From Labilibaculum manganireducens (GTDB lineage Bacteria > Bacteroidota > Bacteroidia > Bacteroidales > Marinifilaceae), in assembly GCF_002843385.1 (NCBI RefSeq), contig NZ_MVDE01000021.1:1-64000 (forward strand): a stretch of 64,000 nucleotides of DNA. The letters are read 5' to 3'. This document shows positions 53,035-61,440 of the stretch, piece after piece. Made by a program: the position numbers and the translations under genes. The first letter of the stretch is position 1; each line of letters starts with the position of its first letter. The notes under the pieces are model-generated. The model saw only the letters and a program-made list of their open reading frames with translations, did not search any database and had not been told where the DNA came from.

Positions 53035-54915
53035 ATGACTGACAAATTTAAAATAAATCGTACCAACCTATCTCTGTGGAAAGGCATTGCAATGGTGGCA
53101 GGAACATTCTCCTTCATAATTTGCATGTTGGTTTTGGTGAATTACATTCAGATCAACAGAATTGATCCGGTAAATACCGAAGTGATTAACAGTTTGGTTG
53201 ATCGCCTGAATGATAATCCTAATGATGATCAACTGCGGGAGCAAATCCGTGAAATGGATTTGTTGGTGCGCAAAGCCTATTTCACAAATCAGTGGCAGGT
53301 AAAAGCCGGAGGATATTTATTTCTGTTTGGCATTATTGTTACAGCCATCGCTTTGCAGTTATTTTATGCAGGGAAGCAACAGTTACCTCAGATATCCGAA
53401 GAGGAAGAAGAGAATATCATTCTATTTCGAGAAAAAGCAAGGAAATGGATTGTGATTGGTGGTTCTGGAATGGTTGGAATCACAATGATATTTGCGTTTT
53501 TGACACATAAGGAGTTGGGAAATCAATTTACCGAGGCTACTGCAATCACGAAAGCCAAGCAAGTTGAAACGAATCAAGCGGATGCAACTGTTGTTGAGGT
53601 TGTTGTAAAAGAAGAAATAGCAGAGCCTGTTGTTGAAGAGAAAGTTGAAGAAGAGTTTAAGGAAGAGACTCCAAAAGAGGAAACTGTTGTTCCGGCTGCT
53701 AAGAAGGAAGAAGTTGCAGCAGAAAAAGCGAAAACCAATTCATACAAAGGAACATATCCAACGAAAGAAATGATGGCAAACTTTCCATCTTTTCGAGGAC
53801 CGGGAGGAAATGCAATTGCTTATCAAAAAAATATCCCAAATGAGTGGGATGGAGCAAGCGGGAAAAATATCCTGTGGAAACAGCCAGTTCCTATCCATGC
53901 TTATAATTCACCTGTAATATGGGGAAACAAATTGTTCCTTTCCGGAGCAAATGCAACAAGTCGTGAAGTTTATTGCTACGATAGAAACAACGGTAAATTA
54001 CTTTGGACTGCTAAGGCGGATCAAATTTCAGGATCGCCGGCAAATCCACCGGAAGTTACTCCGGATACCGGTCATGCTGCATCGACGGTAACTACAGATG
54101 GAAACTCGGTTTTTGCCATATTCTCAAATGGCGATCTGATTGCAGTAGATATGAATGGGAAAAAGCAATGGGCGAAAAATTTAGGTGTCCCTGATAATCA
54201 TTACGGACATTCATCATCTTTGATTGTTTTTGAAGACAAGCTGATTGTTCAGTACGATCAGAAAAAAAACTCGAAAGTAATGGCTTTGTCAACCTCAAGT
54301 GGAGAAGAAGTGTGGAGCACAGTGCGTAAGGTAAGAGTTTCGTGGTCATCTCCTGTGATTGTAAATAACGGAGGACAAGTTGAGATAATACTCGCGGCTG
54401 ATCCTTGCATTGCTTCTTACGATGTGCATACAGGAAAGGAATTGTGGAAAATAGATTGCATAACGGGTGAGGTTGGCCCTTCGGTTGCTTATGCAAACGG
54501 AATTGTATTTGCCTTAAACGAATACGCCAGTTTGGTGGCAATAAAACCGGGAGAAAAGCCTGAGATACTTTGGGAAGCATATGATTATCTTTCCGATGTT
54601 CCGAGTCCGATTGCTTACAACGATTTATTGTTTGTGGTAACCAGTTACGGTGCTGTTGCCTGTTACAATGCCAAAGCGGGTGAAATACTTTGGGAAAAGG
54701 AGTTTGATGGTGGATTTTATGCATCACCTATATTGGCAGATGGTAAAATCTATTTGATGGATAGAAAAGGAGTAATGCACATTTTTAAGGCAGAGAAGGA
54801 ATATGTGGAAATTGCAGCATCAGCTTTGGGCGAAAAATCTGACGCATCGCCAGCTTTCGCAGATGGCAGAGTGTACATTCGTGGAGAGAAAAATCTTTAT
54901 TGCATAGGGAAATAG
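53035..54915 (+). CDS. PQQ-like beta-propeller with three-helix membrane domain and Glu/Lys/Val-rich linker
   Basis: The 626-residue protein has three predicted membrane helices (about residues 18-40, 88-108 and 140-160), with a small polar loop between the first two. A linker about 60 residues long, very rich in Glu, Val and Lys (about 178-238), follows. Then comes NFPSFRGPGGNAIA, the shared FRG motif, and a PQQ-like propeller (blades such as CYDRNNGKLLWTA, MALSTSSGEEVWST and CYNAKAGEILWEKEF). With three helices the propeller is placed in the periplasm if the N-terminus is cytoplasmic. The flexible linker would let it reach partners some distance from the membrane. It is two bases upstream of the NuoEF-like gene, the tightest link between the propellers and the dehydrogenase. 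Confidence 0.87.
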   Translation: MTDKFKINRTNLSLWKGIAMVAGTFSFIICMLVLVNYIQINRIDPVNTEVINSLVDRLNDNPNDDQLREQIREMDLLVRKAYFTNQWQVKAGGYLFLFGIIVTAIALQLFYAGKQQLPQISEEEEENIILFREKARKWIVIGGSGMVGITMIFAFLTHKELGNQFTEATAITKAKQVETNQADATVVEVVVKEEIAEPVVEEKVEEEFKEETPKEETVVPAAKKEEVAAEKAKTNSYKGTYPTKEMMANFPSFRGPGGNAIAYQKNIPNEWDGASGKNILWKQPVPIHAYNSPVIWGNKLFLSGANATSREVYCYDRNNGKLLWTAKADQISGSPANPPEVTPDTGHAASTVTTDGNSVFAIFSNGDLIAVDMNGKKQWAKNLGVPDNHYGHSSSLIVFEDKLIVQYDQKKNSKVMALSTSSGEEVWSTVRKVRVSWSSPVIVNNGGQVEIILAADPCIASYDVHTGKELWKIDCITGEVGPSVAYANGIVFALNEYASLVAIKPGEKPEILWEAYDYLSDVPSPIAYNDLLFVVTSYGAVACYNAKAGEILWEKEFDGGFYASPILADGKIYLMDRKGVMHIFKAEKEYVEIAASALGEKSDASPAFADGRVYIRGEKNLYCIGK

Positions 54916-54917
54916 AT

Positions 54918-57260
54918 ATGGAGAAGATGATCGATTTTGTTGATGGAGTTGTTGCTGATATTGGAAAAAAGCCGGATAAGGTAATTCCAATTTTGCAGGC
55001 AATTCAGGGGAAATTTAACTATTTACCCGAATCTGCTTTAAAAAGAGTTTGTGAAATTACAAGCATTACAGAAGCTCAAATCACCGGGATTTCAACTTTC
55101 TACTCGCAGTTTCGTCATCAGCCGGTGGGGAAACATATTATTCGGGTTTGTGTTGGTACAGCTTGTCATGTAAAAGGAGCCAAACAGGTTTACGATGGTT
55201 TTCGCCGCGAATTGGGTTTGGAAAAAGGTGTGGATACTGATTCTCAGAAGCTTTTTACGGTTGAAGAAGTTGCCTGTTTGGGGTGTTGTACACTCGCACC
55301 AGTGGTTCAGATTGATGCGGTTACTTACGGTCATGTTGAAACTGGCAAAGTAGCTGAAATTATAGAGGATTTTAAAAATCTGGCGCCAAGCGAAGAAAAA
55401 ATTGTGAGAGAAGTAACTGAAGAAGGGATCTCTCAGGGTGAAATTAGAATTGGTTTAGGTTCCTGTTGCATTGCAAGCGGTAGTTCGGGAGTAAAAGAGG
55501 AACTGGAAAAGACATTGGCTGAGAACAAGATTAAAGTAGATGTGAAACAGGTTGGCTGTGTTGGTGTTTGCAATCAGGTTCCCATGATGGAAATCCATAA
55601 AAATGGGGAAGAAGCAGCCTACTACACGAAAATCAATGCAAATGAAGTTGGTGAAATCATTGAAAAGCATTTTCGATCGGAGAATTGGATGAGTCGATTT
55701 AAAAACCGCTTTTACAATTATGCTGAAAACCTTACATTTTCTGATATTCCTAAAAGTACGAATCGATACAATGTGAATGAAGAACATACACCAATTGCAG
55801 AGTTCCTGAAAGGACAGGTTAATATAGCAACAGAATATCGTGGAGAAATTATGCCTTCCGATTTTGATGAATACAAAGCAAAAGAAGGTTTTACAGCCTT
55901 AGAAAAATGTTTAAATGAACTTTCGGCGGATGAAATTATTTCTCAAATTGAGCAAAGTGGGTTAAAAGGTCGAGGTGGTGCCGGTTTTCCTTCGGCAATC
56001 AAATGGAAAATGGTTCAGAATGCAAAGTCTGATCTAAAATATATTATTTGTAACGGTGATGAGGGAGATCCGGGTGCTTTTATGGATCGAATGTTATTGG
56101 AATCTTATCCGTTTCGAATTATTGAAGGAATACTAATTGGTGCGTATGCAGTGGGTGCGACCGAAGGTCGTTTGTACATTCGAGCAGAATATCCACTGGC
56201 GGTAAAGCGGATTAAGGAAGGTCTGGAGATCTGCAAAAGTAAAGGATTGTTAGGGAAAAACATTTTAGGCTCTGATTTTTCTTTTGAATTGAAAGTATTC
56301 GAAGGAGCGGGAGCTTTTGTATGTGGTGAAGAGACTGCCTTAATTGCATCTATTGAAGGAAAACGGGGAATTCCGCAGCTGCGGCCACCGTATCCGGCAG
56401 AGAAAGGATTGTGGGATCAACCCACTCTAATCAACAATACAGAAACTTTTTCTTTGATTCCATACATTATTAGAAATGGTGCGGAAGCATTTAGTAAAAT
56501 CGGAACAGAGAAAAGCAAGGGAACAAAAGTGTTTGCCTTGGCAGGAAAAATTAACAGAGGAGGATTGATTGAAGTTCCTATGGGAATTACGATCAAGCAA
56601 ATTGTAGAAGAAATTGGCGGAGGAATTGCCAATGGAAAACAATTTAAGGCGGTTCAGATTGGTGGACCTTCTGGTGGCTGCATTCCTGTTTCCATGTCCG
56701 ATACAGCAATCGACTTTGATTCTTTGAAAGAAGTGGGAGCCATGATGGGCTCAGGAGGATTGATCGTTTTGGACGAATCGGACTGTATGGTGGATATTGC
56801 TCACTATTTTTTATCCTTTACTCAGGAAGAATCTTGCGGACGTTGCACATTCTGTAGAATTGGCACACAACGTATGTTGGAAATCCTGCAAAAGATAAAG
56901 ACAGGAAAAGGAAAATTGAGCGATTTGGATCTGCTGGAACAGTTGGCCATAAATACTCAAAAAGGAAGTATTTGTGGTTTGGGAAGAACAGCTCCTAATC
57001 CAGTATTATCAACCTTAAAGTATTTCCGGCACGAGTACGAAGCGCATATTAATGGCAAATGCCCGTCTGGGAAATGCGAGGACTTAATTCGCTACGAAAT
57101 AAACGACAATTGTACAGGTTGCACTAAATGTGCACAACGCTGTCCTGTAGATGCAATCAAAGCAAAACCTTACGAATTGCACGAGGTCGACAATGAATTG
57201 TGCATTAAATGCGATATCTGCAAACAAATTTGTCCGGTAGATGCTGTGGAGATAAAGTAA
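54918..57260 (+). CDS. NuoE-NuoF fusion NADH dehydrogenase subunit with extra Fe-S domains (HydB/HndC-like)
   Basis: The 780-residue cytoplasmic protein joins several modules. First, a NuoE-type thioredoxin-like [2Fe-2S] domain (Cys78, Cys83, Cys120, Cys124). Second, a further thioredoxin-like domain with CC...CVGVC (about 180-250). Third, a NuoF core with GRGGAGFPSAIKWKM (FMN/NADH), FVCGEETALIASIEG and the N3-type cluster CGRCTFCRIGTQRML. Fourth, a C-terminal 2x[4Fe-4S] ferredoxin (CTGCTKCAQRCPVDA, CIKCDICKQICPVDA). This is the layout of soluble NADH modules in bifurcating hydrogenases, but no hydrogenase or complex I membrane genes are in the locus. The start at 54918 is two bases after the previous stop. 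It should oxidise or reduce NAD(H). Confidence 0.92.
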   Translation: MEKMIDFVDGVVADIGKKPDKVIPILQAIQGKFNYLPESALKRVCEITSITEAQITGISTFYSQFRHQPVGKHIIRVCVGTACHVKGAKQVYDGFRRELGLEKGVDTDSQKLFTVEEVACLGCCTLAPVVQIDAVTYGHVETGKVAEIIEDFKNLAPSEEKIVREVTEEGISQGEIRIGLGSCCIASGSSGVKEELEKTLAENKIKVDVKQVGCVGVCNQVPMMEIHKNGEEAAYYTKINANEVGEIIEKHFRSENWMSRFKNRFYNYAENLTFSDIPKSTNRYNVNEEHTPIAEFLKGQVNIATEYRGEIMPSDFDEYKAKEGFTALEKCLNELSADEIISQIEQSGLKGRGGAGFPSAIKWKMVQNAKSDLKYIICNGDEGDPGAFMDRMLLESYPFRIIEGILIGAYAVGATEGRLYIRAEYPLAVKRIKEGLEICKSKGLLGKNILGSDFSFELKVFEGAGAFVCGEETALIASIEGKRGIPQLRPPYPAEKGLWDQPTLINNTETFSLIPYIIRNGAEAFSKIGTEKSKGTKVFALAGKINRGGLIEVPMGITIKQIVEEIGGGIANGKQFKAVQIGGPSGGCIPVSMSDTAIDFDSLKEVGAMMGSGGLIVLDESDCMVDIAHYFLSFTQEESCGRCTFCRIGTQRMLEILQKIKTGKGKLSDLDLLEQLAINTQKGSICGLGRTAPNPVLSTLKYFRHEYEAHINGKCPSGKCEDLIRYEINDNCTGCTKCAQRCPVDAIKAKPYELHEVDNELCIKCDICKQICPVDAVEIK

Positions 57261-57271
57261 GCAGAAGAGAT

Positions 57272-57303
57272 GACCTGACAGCGCTCGAAGATCCTGTCAG
57301 CGT
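57272..57303. repeat. CTGACAG-family repeat, copy 4
   Basis: GACCTGACAGCG and CCTGTCAGCG, separated by a short spacer, lie in the 96-bp gap between the NuoEF-like and flavoprotein genes. Confidence 0.75.
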
Positions 57304-57356
57304 CTTGAATTGATGAATACTAATTACGAATTATCAATTAGGAATTACGATACAAA

Positions 57357-58904
57357 ATGCCAAAACTAACAATAGACAATATAGCCATTAATGTTCCCGA
57401 AGGAACGACCGTTTTGAATGCCGCACGTTCCATCGGGATTGAGATTCCCAGTATGTGTTATTTGGAGGGATGCAGCAATCATCCAACCTGCATGGTTTGT
57501 ATGGTGCGAAACAACAAGAATCAGCAAATGCTTCCTTCCTGTGCTACCATTGTAACCGAAGGAATGAATTTGGCCAGTAATGATGCTGAGGTGTTTGAAG
57601 CACGCAAGGAGGCTGTTGAATTGTTATTGAGCGATCATGTTGGAGATTGCGAGGCTCCTTGTCGGGTGGCTTGTCCGGCATATATGGACATACCGAAAAT
57701 GAACCGATTCATTGCTGCGGGTAAATTCGATGAGGCTTTGAAGATTGTAAAAGAGGAAATTGCCCTTCCGGGGATTTTAGGACATGTTTGTTCCGCTCCC
57801 TGCGAGAAAGTTTGCCGACGTAAGGATGTCGATCAGGCAGTTTCCATTTGCCTGTTGAAACGAATTTCTGCAGATGAAGAGGAGTCTTTCTATTTGCCAG
57901 AGAAGAGAGAGGCAAGTGGCAAAAAGGTTGCGGTTATTGGTTCCGGTCCGGCCGGATTATCGGCAGCCTATCATTTGGTAAAAGAGGGACATACTTGCGA
58001 GCTATTCGAGAAAGAAAACCGCTTGGGAGGAAGTTTGCTTGAAGCCATCGAAAAAGGAGAGTTGCCTGAAAGTATCCTGACAAAGGAAATAGAAATATTG
58101 AAACAATTTGGTGTCGTTTTTCATATCAATCAAAAAATTGAAAAAGAGAACTGGGAACAGATTAAATCCGGTTTTGATGCTGTAATTCTGGCAACAGGAA
58201 GTGCACTTGAAAATATTGAAGATTTGGATTTAAAATCAGCGAAGACTGGCTTATGGGTAGACAATGACACTTTCGCTACCGATCAAATAGGAATTTTTGC
58301 AACAGGCAGCGCAATCCGTACTCAAAAAATGGCTGTGAAAGCCGTGGCAATGGGAAAAGAAACAGCATGGTCAGTCGATGAATTTTTACGAAATGGAGAA
58401 GGAAAAGCAACAAAACGAACTTTCAATTCACGATTTGGAACACTGCGAAAAGAAGAGATGAGTGAGTATTTGAAAGAATCGGTTTCGGGTGATCGTGTGG
58501 AGGCAAAATCCGAAAAGGGATTTACGAAAGAGGAGGCCATGCAGGAAGCTGCCAGATGTTTGCATTGCGATTGCCGCAAACTGGACAATTGTAAGCTTCG
58601 TGTTTGTGCAGACATACACAATGCCGATCGCAGAAGATTTTCATTTGGTGAGCGAAATAATGTGGTGAAATATTGCAATCATGAGAGTATTATTTACGAG
58701 CCTGAAAAGTGCATTAAGTGTGGACTTTGCATCGAAATTGCCGGTAAACACAAGGAAGAAACAGGATTGACCAATATCGGACGGGGTTTTACCGTTAAAG
58801 TATCGGTACCTTTTAATCAAGATATTAATAAAGCATTGACTATTGCAGCCAAAGAGTGCGCAGTGGCTTGTCCTACGGGGGCGATATCGCTTCGCACAAA
58901 TTAG
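57357..58904 (+). CDS. NuoG/GltD-like iron-sulfur flavoprotein lacking the NAD(P)H domain
   Basis: The 515-residue cytoplasmic protein starts with a NuoG-type [2Fe-2S] domain with exact C-x10-C-x2-C-x13-C spacing (Cys34, Cys45, Cys48, Cys62). A GltD-type iron-sulfur domain follows (DHVGDCEAPCRVACPAYMD, HVCSAPCEKVCRRKD), then an FAD-binding fold VAVIGSGPAGLSAAYHLVKE. After DAVILATGSALEN the sequence passes within about 20 residues to IGIFATGSAIRTQKMAVKAV, so the roughly 150-residue NAD(P)H-binding insert of GltD is absent. A C-terminal Fe-S region follows (CLHCDCRKLDNCKLRVC, CIKCGLCIEIAG, CAVACPTGAI). It probably takes electrons from the NuoEF-like protein encoded before it. A flavin-based bifurcating role is speculative. 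Confidence 0.88.
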   Translation: MPKLTIDNIAINVPEGTTVLNAARSIGIEIPSMCYLEGCSNHPTCMVCMVRNNKNQQMLPSCATIVTEGMNLASNDAEVFEARKEAVELLLSDHVGDCEAPCRVACPAYMDIPKMNRFIAAGKFDEALKIVKEEIALPGILGHVCSAPCEKVCRRKDVDQAVSICLLKRISADEEESFYLPEKREASGKKVAVIGSGPAGLSAAYHLVKEGHTCELFEKENRLGGSLLEAIEKGELPESILTKEIEILKQFGVVFHINQKIEKENWEQIKSGFDAVILATGSALENIEDLDLKSAKTGLWVDNDTFATDQIGIFATGSAIRTQKMAVKAVAMGKETAWSVDEFLRNGEGKATKRTFNSRFGTLRKEEMSEYLKESVSGDRVEAKSEKGFTKEEAMQEAARCLHCDCRKLDNCKLRVCADIHNADRRRFSFGERNNVVKYCNHESIIYEPEKCIKCGLCIEIAGKHKEETGLTNIGRGFTVKVSVPFNQDINKALTIAAKECAVACPTGAISLRTN

Positions 58905-58934
58905 GAATTAATAGTTAAAACCTCACCCTTAATT

Positions 58935-58952
58935 CCTCTCCTCGAGGAGAGG
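58935..58952. repeat. 18-bp perfect palindrome in repeat-rich gap
   Basis: CCTCTCCTCGAGGAGAGG is a perfect palindrome, 31 bp after the flavoprotein stop. It and the nearby ACTCCCCTTTGCC...AGGAGAAGGGG hairpin resemble elements of the 215-bp repeat at 28183, so related dispersed repeats are present. A terminator role is possible. Confidence 0.7.
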
Positions 58953-59095
58953 GAAATTTAGAATATTAAAATAGGATGAGGAACATGAAATTGTTTTCAA
59001 TGCTAAACTCCCCTTTGCCTTTAGGAGAAGGGGCTGGGGGATGAGGTTAAAAGAAATTATTAATTACGAATTATCAATTTATAATTAAAAAGAAA

Positions 59096-59131
59096 GACCT
59101 GACAGCGTTATTGAACCTGTAAGAGTCAGGT
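59096..59131. repeat. CTGACAG-family repeat, copy 5
   Basis: GACCTGACAGCGTTATTGAA is followed by CCTGTAAGAGTCAGGT, immediately upstream of the last propeller gene. Confidence 0.7.
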
Positions 59132-59148
59132 GATTACAATTAGAAATT

Positions 59149-60312
59149 ATGAAATTCTCAAATCTCATATCTCACATCTCACATCTTGTCAATCGACGGG
59201 TTAAAAGGCTATTATTCCAGCTGGTTTTGATTATTTGTGCATCAGCCTCCTCATTCGGACAAAACAAGCACAATTGGCTGTCTTTCCGTGGCAATTCAAG
59301 CCTTAGCGGGATAACAGAAGCCAATGCACTCAAAGCGCCTAAATTATTGTGGAGCTTCAAAACAGGCGATGCCATTAAATCATCACCCATTATCAGTAAC
59401 GGAAACATATTTGTTGGCTCTAATGATGGGAAATTGTACGCAATTTCAAAAAACGGCGAACTAAAATGGAAGTTCGATGCCAAAACATCGGTGGAAGCAT
59501 CGCCATTGTATCTGGATGGAAACGTTTATTTTGGTTCCCTGGAAGGAATTTTTTATTGTTTAAATGCAACAACCGGTGAGTTGAAGTGGAAATATACGAC
59601 CGATGGTCAGATTTCGGGATCGGCAAGTTGGTTTACCGATAAATCGAGCAAACAAAAGAAAATTTTATTCGGAAGCTACGATTTTAATTTGCACTGTGTT
59701 GATGCAAAATCAGGCCAACTGCAGTGGAAGTATGAATCTGATAATTACATCAACGGAGCCGCTTCCTGCAATGGTGAAATTGCCGTGTTTGGCGGTTGCG
59801 ATGGTTTTCTGCATCAAGTGGATGTGAAAACAGGGAAGGCAAAAAACAAATTGGATATCGCCACTTACATTGCCTCATCGGTTGCTTTGGATGGAAATCA
59901 GGCTTATTTCGGAAATCACGATGGTGAATTTTTCTGTGTGGATTATGCAAAAAACCAAGTGAAATGGAAGAAAGAGGGAGCGGTTTCCTATCTGGCTTCT
60001 CCCTCGGTATCTGCCGATCAGGTAATTATTGGCGCTGAAAACAGACAGGTTTACTGTTTCGATAAAGAAAACGGGAACATTCAATGGCAATTCAAAAGCA
60101 AAAATAAAATTGAAGCATCGCCTGTAATTGCTGGTAATTCGGTTGTTATTGGTTCGGGAGATGGCAGAATATATGTGTTGGATCGAAAAACGGGCACACA
60201 AGTTTGGGCTTACGAACTTGGAAGAGCCATTGTAGGAACGCCTGCTGTGGTGGAAGGGATGATTGTTGTTGCCTGCATGGATGGAAGTGTTTATGCTTTT
60301 GGAGAAAAGTAA
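59149..60312 (+). CDS. PQQ-like beta-propeller protein, secreted, with repeat-derived N-terminus
   Basis: The 387-residue protein has a signal peptide region (LLFQLVLIICASASSFGQ, about residues 21-38), then NWLSFRGNSSLSGIT, the FRG motif of the locus. Very regular propeller blades follow, with repeated GNxFVGSxDGKLYAIxxxGELKWKF-like units (for example GNVYFGSLEGIFYCLNATTG, IVIGSGDGRIYVLDRKTG), as in BamB. The first 16 codons are made from the low-complexity TCTCA(T/C)ATCTCACATC sequence, so the native start may be lost or the N-terminus lengthened; no better ATG is visible before the hydrophobic core. The gene is the last of the redox-propeller series. Confidence 0.83.
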   Translation: MKFSNLISHISHLVNRRVKRLLFQLVLIICASASSFGQNKHNWLSFRGNSSLSGITEANALKAPKLLWSFKTGDAIKSSPIISNGNIFVGSNDGKLYAISKNGELKWKFDAKTSVEASPLYLDGNVYFGSLEGIFYCLNATTGELKWKYTTDGQISGSASWFTDKSSKQKKILFGSYDFNLHCVDAKSGQLQWKYESDNYINGAASCNGEIAVFGGCDGFLHQVDVKTGKAKNKLDIATYIASSVALDGNQAYFGNHDGEFFCVDYAKNQVKWKKEGAVSYLASPSVSADQVIIGAENRQVYCFDKENGNIQWQFKSKNKIEASPVIAGNSVVIGSGDGRIYVLDRKTGTQVWAYELGRAIVGTPAVVEGMIVVACMDGSVYAFGEK

Positions 60313-60328
60313 AAACGCTGAAAGCCTT

Positions 60329-60553
60329 GCGATGGTTGGCTACTTACCCCGATGGGAGACCGAATTAAGCGATAGGAGACCGTTTTACCCGATGGAAGGC
60401 AATTTTTCCCGATGGGAGGCTTACTTTAGGCGATGGGAGACTGTTTTGCCCGATGGACGATGGAATTCCCCCGATGGGAGTCTGTTTTATGCGATGGAAG
60501 GCAATTTTTCCCGATGGACGGTAAAATACATCGAAGGACAGGCTGATTTTAAC
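60329..60553. repeat. Short-period (20-21 bp) CGATGG array, about 12 units
   Basis: The C of CGATGG-like cores falls at 60330, 60350, 60370, 60390, 60410, 60431, 60451, 60472, 60492, 60512, 60532 and 60553, near two helical turns each. Typical units read CCCGATGGGAGGCTTACTTT and CGATGGAAGGCAATTTTTCC. The array starts just after the last propeller stop. Frames that stay open across it have no support as genes. Confidence 0.9.
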
Positions 60554-60612
60554 GAAGCAGGAACTGCATAGAACGAAAAAATGCTCCATTAAGAGCAAAT
60601 ATTGATATTTTG

Positions 60613-60645
60613 AGACCTGACAGGTTTTAAAAACCTGTCAGGTCT
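60613..60645. repeat. Perfect 16-bp-arm palindrome (CTGACAG family, copy 6)
   Basis: AGACCTGACAGGTTTT and AAAACCTGTCAGGTCT surround one base. This most perfect copy separates the propeller locus from the ABC transporter and could form a strong hairpin without a clear T-run. Confidence 0.9.
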
Positions 60646-60667
60646 GGAATTTAATTAGGAAAATGAT

Positions 60668-61366
60668 ATGATTGTAGAACTAAAGAACATCAGTAAATAC
60701 TACCAAAACTCAGGTAGCGATAAAAAGAGAATCATATTGGATGATCTTGGTTTGGCTGTTGAAAAGGGGGATAGCATTGCTATTGTTGGTCCGTCAGGAT
60801 CGGGGAAAAGTACCTTGCTGAATGTGATTAGTTCTTTGGATACAGTCAATTCGGGCAGTGTGATTTTCGACGGGGAAGATTTATCGAAGAAGAATGAGAA
60901 GGAATTGGCCAATTTTCGCAATCAGAATTTGGGTTTTGTCTTTCAGTCGCATCACTTGCTGCCTCAGTTGAATCTGATTGAGAATGTTTTGCTGCCATTT
61001 ATCCCTGTAAAGGATAAAAAGCAGAAGCAGGAAGCTGAAAAAAGAGCATTAGAACTGCTGGATTTTGTTGGATTATCAGAATTGATTTACCAGCGTCCGG
61101 GACAAATGTCGGGTGGAGAGTGCCAGCGTGCAGCGGTAGTTCGTGCCTTAATTCACGAGCCAAATCTGCTTCTTGCCGATGAGCCAACAGGTTCGCTGGA
61201 TAAAATAGCTGCAGAGCAATTGGGCGATTTATTGGTGAGCATCAATCAGAAACAAGGTGTTTCGGTAGTTGTAGTCACTCACTCAATGGATTTGGCAAAA
61301 AAGATGAAGAAGATTTATCAATTGGAAGAAGGAAGTTTAAAACAATTAACAATTGGTAATGAATAA
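60668..61366 (+). CDS. ABC transporter ATP-binding protein (LolD/MacB type)
   Basis: The 232-residue ATPase has Walker A VGPSGSGKSTLLN (about residues 40-52), the Q-loop VFQSHHLLPQLN, the signature MSGGECQRAAVVRA, Walker B LLLADEPTGSLD and the switch His in VVVTHSMDLAKK. This is the LolD/MacB subclass that works with FtsX-type permeases in lipoprotein release, or in mechanotransmission across the periplasm. The permease follows after 74 bp. Substrate is unknown; a link to the six lipoprotein or membrane propellers upstream is possible but not shown. Confidence 0.92.
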   Translation: MIVELKNISKYYQNSGSDKKRIILDDLGLAVEKGDSIAIVGPSGSGKSTLLNVISSLDTVNSGSVIFDGEDLSKKNEKELANFRNQNLGFVFQSHHLLPQLNLIENVLLPFIPVKDKKQKQEAEKRALELLDFVGLSELIYQRPGQMSGGECQRAAVVRALIHEPNLLLADEPTGSLDKIAAEQLGDLLVSINQKQGVSVVVVTHSMDLAKKMKKIYQLEEGSLKQLTIGNE

Positions 61367-61440
61367 TTAATAAAAGAAATTGAGGTTTATTAAAGACAAT
61401 AATTATTCATTTCTCATTCTTAATTACTAATTGATATTAC

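Noticed and set aside
54092-54727. Long minus-strand open frame inside the three-helix propeller gene
   Set aside because: It is antisense to a well-supported coding region, has no family motif, and its composition is typical of a shadow frame.
54918-58904. Bifurcating [FeFe]-hydrogenase or complex I operon
   Set aside because: The NADH module resembles theirs, but no hydrogenase catalytic subunit and no complex I membrane subunits are present in the locus.
44490-60312. Catalytic PQQ-dependent alcohol or sugar dehydrogenases
   Set aside because: The propellers show BamB-like blades but not a catalytic dehydrogenase layout, and no PQQ synthesis genes or CxxCH cytochrome c motifs were seen nearby.
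60263-60571. Open frame of about 100 codons after the last propeller gene
   Set aside because: It overlaps the 3' end of the propeller gene in another frame and consists mostly of the 20-21-bp repeat array.
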